DNA of 6,404 nucleotides from Acetobacteraceae bacterium (GTDB taxonomy: Bacteria > Pseudomonadota > Alphaproteobacteria > Acetobacterales > Acetobacteraceae): NCBI GenBank assembly GCA_027323595.1, contig DAHWBL010000068.1:1-6404 (forward strand), written 5' to 3'. The notes beneath the pieces are model-generated. The model searched no databases. It saw only the letters and a list, made by a program, of their open reading frames with translations, and was not told the origin of the DNA. A program made the position numbers and the translations under genes. Positions within the stretch are counted from its first letter, which is position 1. Each line of letters opens with the position of its first letter. Below are positions 5,939-6,404 of the stretch, piece after piece.

Positions 5939-6160
5939 ATGCAAGCGACCACGGACGAGACCATGGAATCGACGACAGGATCGGGTGCGACGCAAGCGGG
6001 GACGGGAATGACCAAATGCGCGCTGGCGTTCCGTCGCGGATTGCTGCTCGGGCTGTTCATCACCGCGGCCCTCGCGGCGATGGGGCTGTGGGCGGCCAAT
6101 GTCGTGCAGGCGCACGCGCACCATGGACCACCGAGCGAACAGGCGCGCACCGCCGGCTGA
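5939..6160 (+). CDS. Small membrane-anchored or exported protein with a histidine-rich tail (function unknown)
   Basis: The most protein-like frame here encodes up to 73 residues. From ATG 6008 (residue 24) it reads as a basic start MTKCALAFRRG, a hydrophobic span LLLGLFITAALAAMGLWAA, then VVQAHAHHGPP and a short polar end. This is either a single-pass anchor or a signal peptide, with AHA as a possible signal peptidase site leaving a tiny histidine-bearing peptide. Residues 1-23 are Thr/Gly-rich and may not be translated. Three in-frame ATGs (5939, 5963, 6008) compete; none has a clear ribosome site, though GGGG lies a few bases before 6008. The promoter and strong ribosome site upstream point instead to ATG 5890 in a different frame (5890-6174), whose product looks like a shadow but whose stop overlaps the next gene's start as ATGA. 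A frameshift joining the two is possible. I do not recognise a family. Confidence 0.5.
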   Translation: MQATTDETMESTTGSGATQAGTGMTKCALAFRRGLLLGLFITAALAAMGLWAANVVQAHAHHGPPSEQARTAG

Positions 6161-6170
6161 GTTCGCGCGC

Positions 6171-6404
6171 ATGAGCCCGCCCGGCCTGCCGTTGCAGACC
6201 TCGCCGTTCTGGGATTTCTCGCTGACGCTGTATCGCCGTGCCGCGGTGCGCGCCGCCTGCCTCGCGATCCAGGACGAGGCCGGGGCGGACGTCAACATCG
6301 CGCTGTTCGTGCTGTGGCAGGCCAGCCGCGGCCACGCGCTCGACGCCGCCGAGGTCGCCGCGCTCGACGCGCTGGTGGCGCCGTGGCGGTCCGAGGTGGT
6401 GGTG
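6171..6404 (+). CDS. DUF2390 / TIGR02444 family protein (N-terminal part, cut by the window end)
   Basis: The first 78 codons are present and open to the end of the window. The segment SPFWDFSLTLYRRAAVRAAC (11-30), then IQDEAGADVNIALFVLWQASRG (33-54) and VAPWRSEVV (69-77), matches the DUF2390/TIGR02444 family of small cytoplasmic helical proteins whose function is not established; members typically show FWxFSLxxY, a DVNxxLFxxW core and a PWRxxVV block. ATG 6171 starts 10 bases after the stop of the small membrane ORF and overlaps the stop of the alternative frame as ATGA. An in-frame ATG at 6123 would add 16 arginine-rich residues and overlap the upstream gene; it looks less likely. Neither start has a clear ribosome site, so translation may be coupled to the upstream frame. 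Confidence 0.85.
   Translation, partial: MSPPGLPLQTSPFWDFSLTLYRRAAVRAACLAIQDEAGADVNIALFVLWQASRGHALDAAEVAALDALVAPWRSEVVV

Noticed and set aside
1..6404. CRISPR array, toxin-antitoxin pair, phage or secretion genes
   Set aside because: No regularly spaced repeats, no paired small toxin-like genes and no phage-type proteins were found on either strand.

Overview
The window is GC-rich DNA with strongly GC-biased third codon positions, most likely from an alphaproteobacterium. The best evidence is a gene for the NDUFS4-type accessory subunit of respiratory complex I, which among bacteria is typical of Alphaproteobacteria. An Acetobacteraceae or other Rhodospirillales/Rhizobiales origin would fit the general style, but nothing here fixes the family.

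Layout. The left end (1-621) reads leftwards. tRNA-Pro(UGG), the NDUFS4-type gene and tRNA-Arg(UCU) are packed with gaps of 28 and 16 bases. A strong GC hairpin follows, and then a Shine-Dalgarno plus ATG at the window edge that may start another leftward gene. From 814 the reading turns rightwards with a 93-residue protein of unknown function and a 14-helix MFS exporter of the DHA2 (EmrB/QacA-like) type. The exporter runs convergently into a leftward gene for a cytoplasmic FrnE/DsbA-like thiol oxidoreductase. The 147 bases between these two hold a striking intergenic element made of two adjacent palindromes. The oxidoreductase is divergent from a glutathione S-transferase gene, with an 18-bp tandem repeat in the 89-bp gap. 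A DASS/SLC13-type anion permease follows on the plus strand. Next come a plausible sigma-70 promoter, a small membrane-anchored or exported protein of unclear reading frame, and the first 78 codons of a DUF2390 (TIGR02444) family protein cut by the window end.

How the genes relate. The content is mostly ordinary housekeeping and transport: respiration, drug or metabolite export, thiol redox chemistry, anion uptake. The divergent oxidoreductase/GST pair could share control and a glutathione- or disulfide-related role, but that is inference from position. I see no phage, CRISPR, toxin-antitoxin or biosynthetic system. The most interesting signals are the double palindrome at 2693-2810, the tRNA-CDS-tRNA packing, the start-signal versus coding-frame conflict near 5890, and the lack of the canonical sodium-binding Ser-Asn-Thr motif in the permease.
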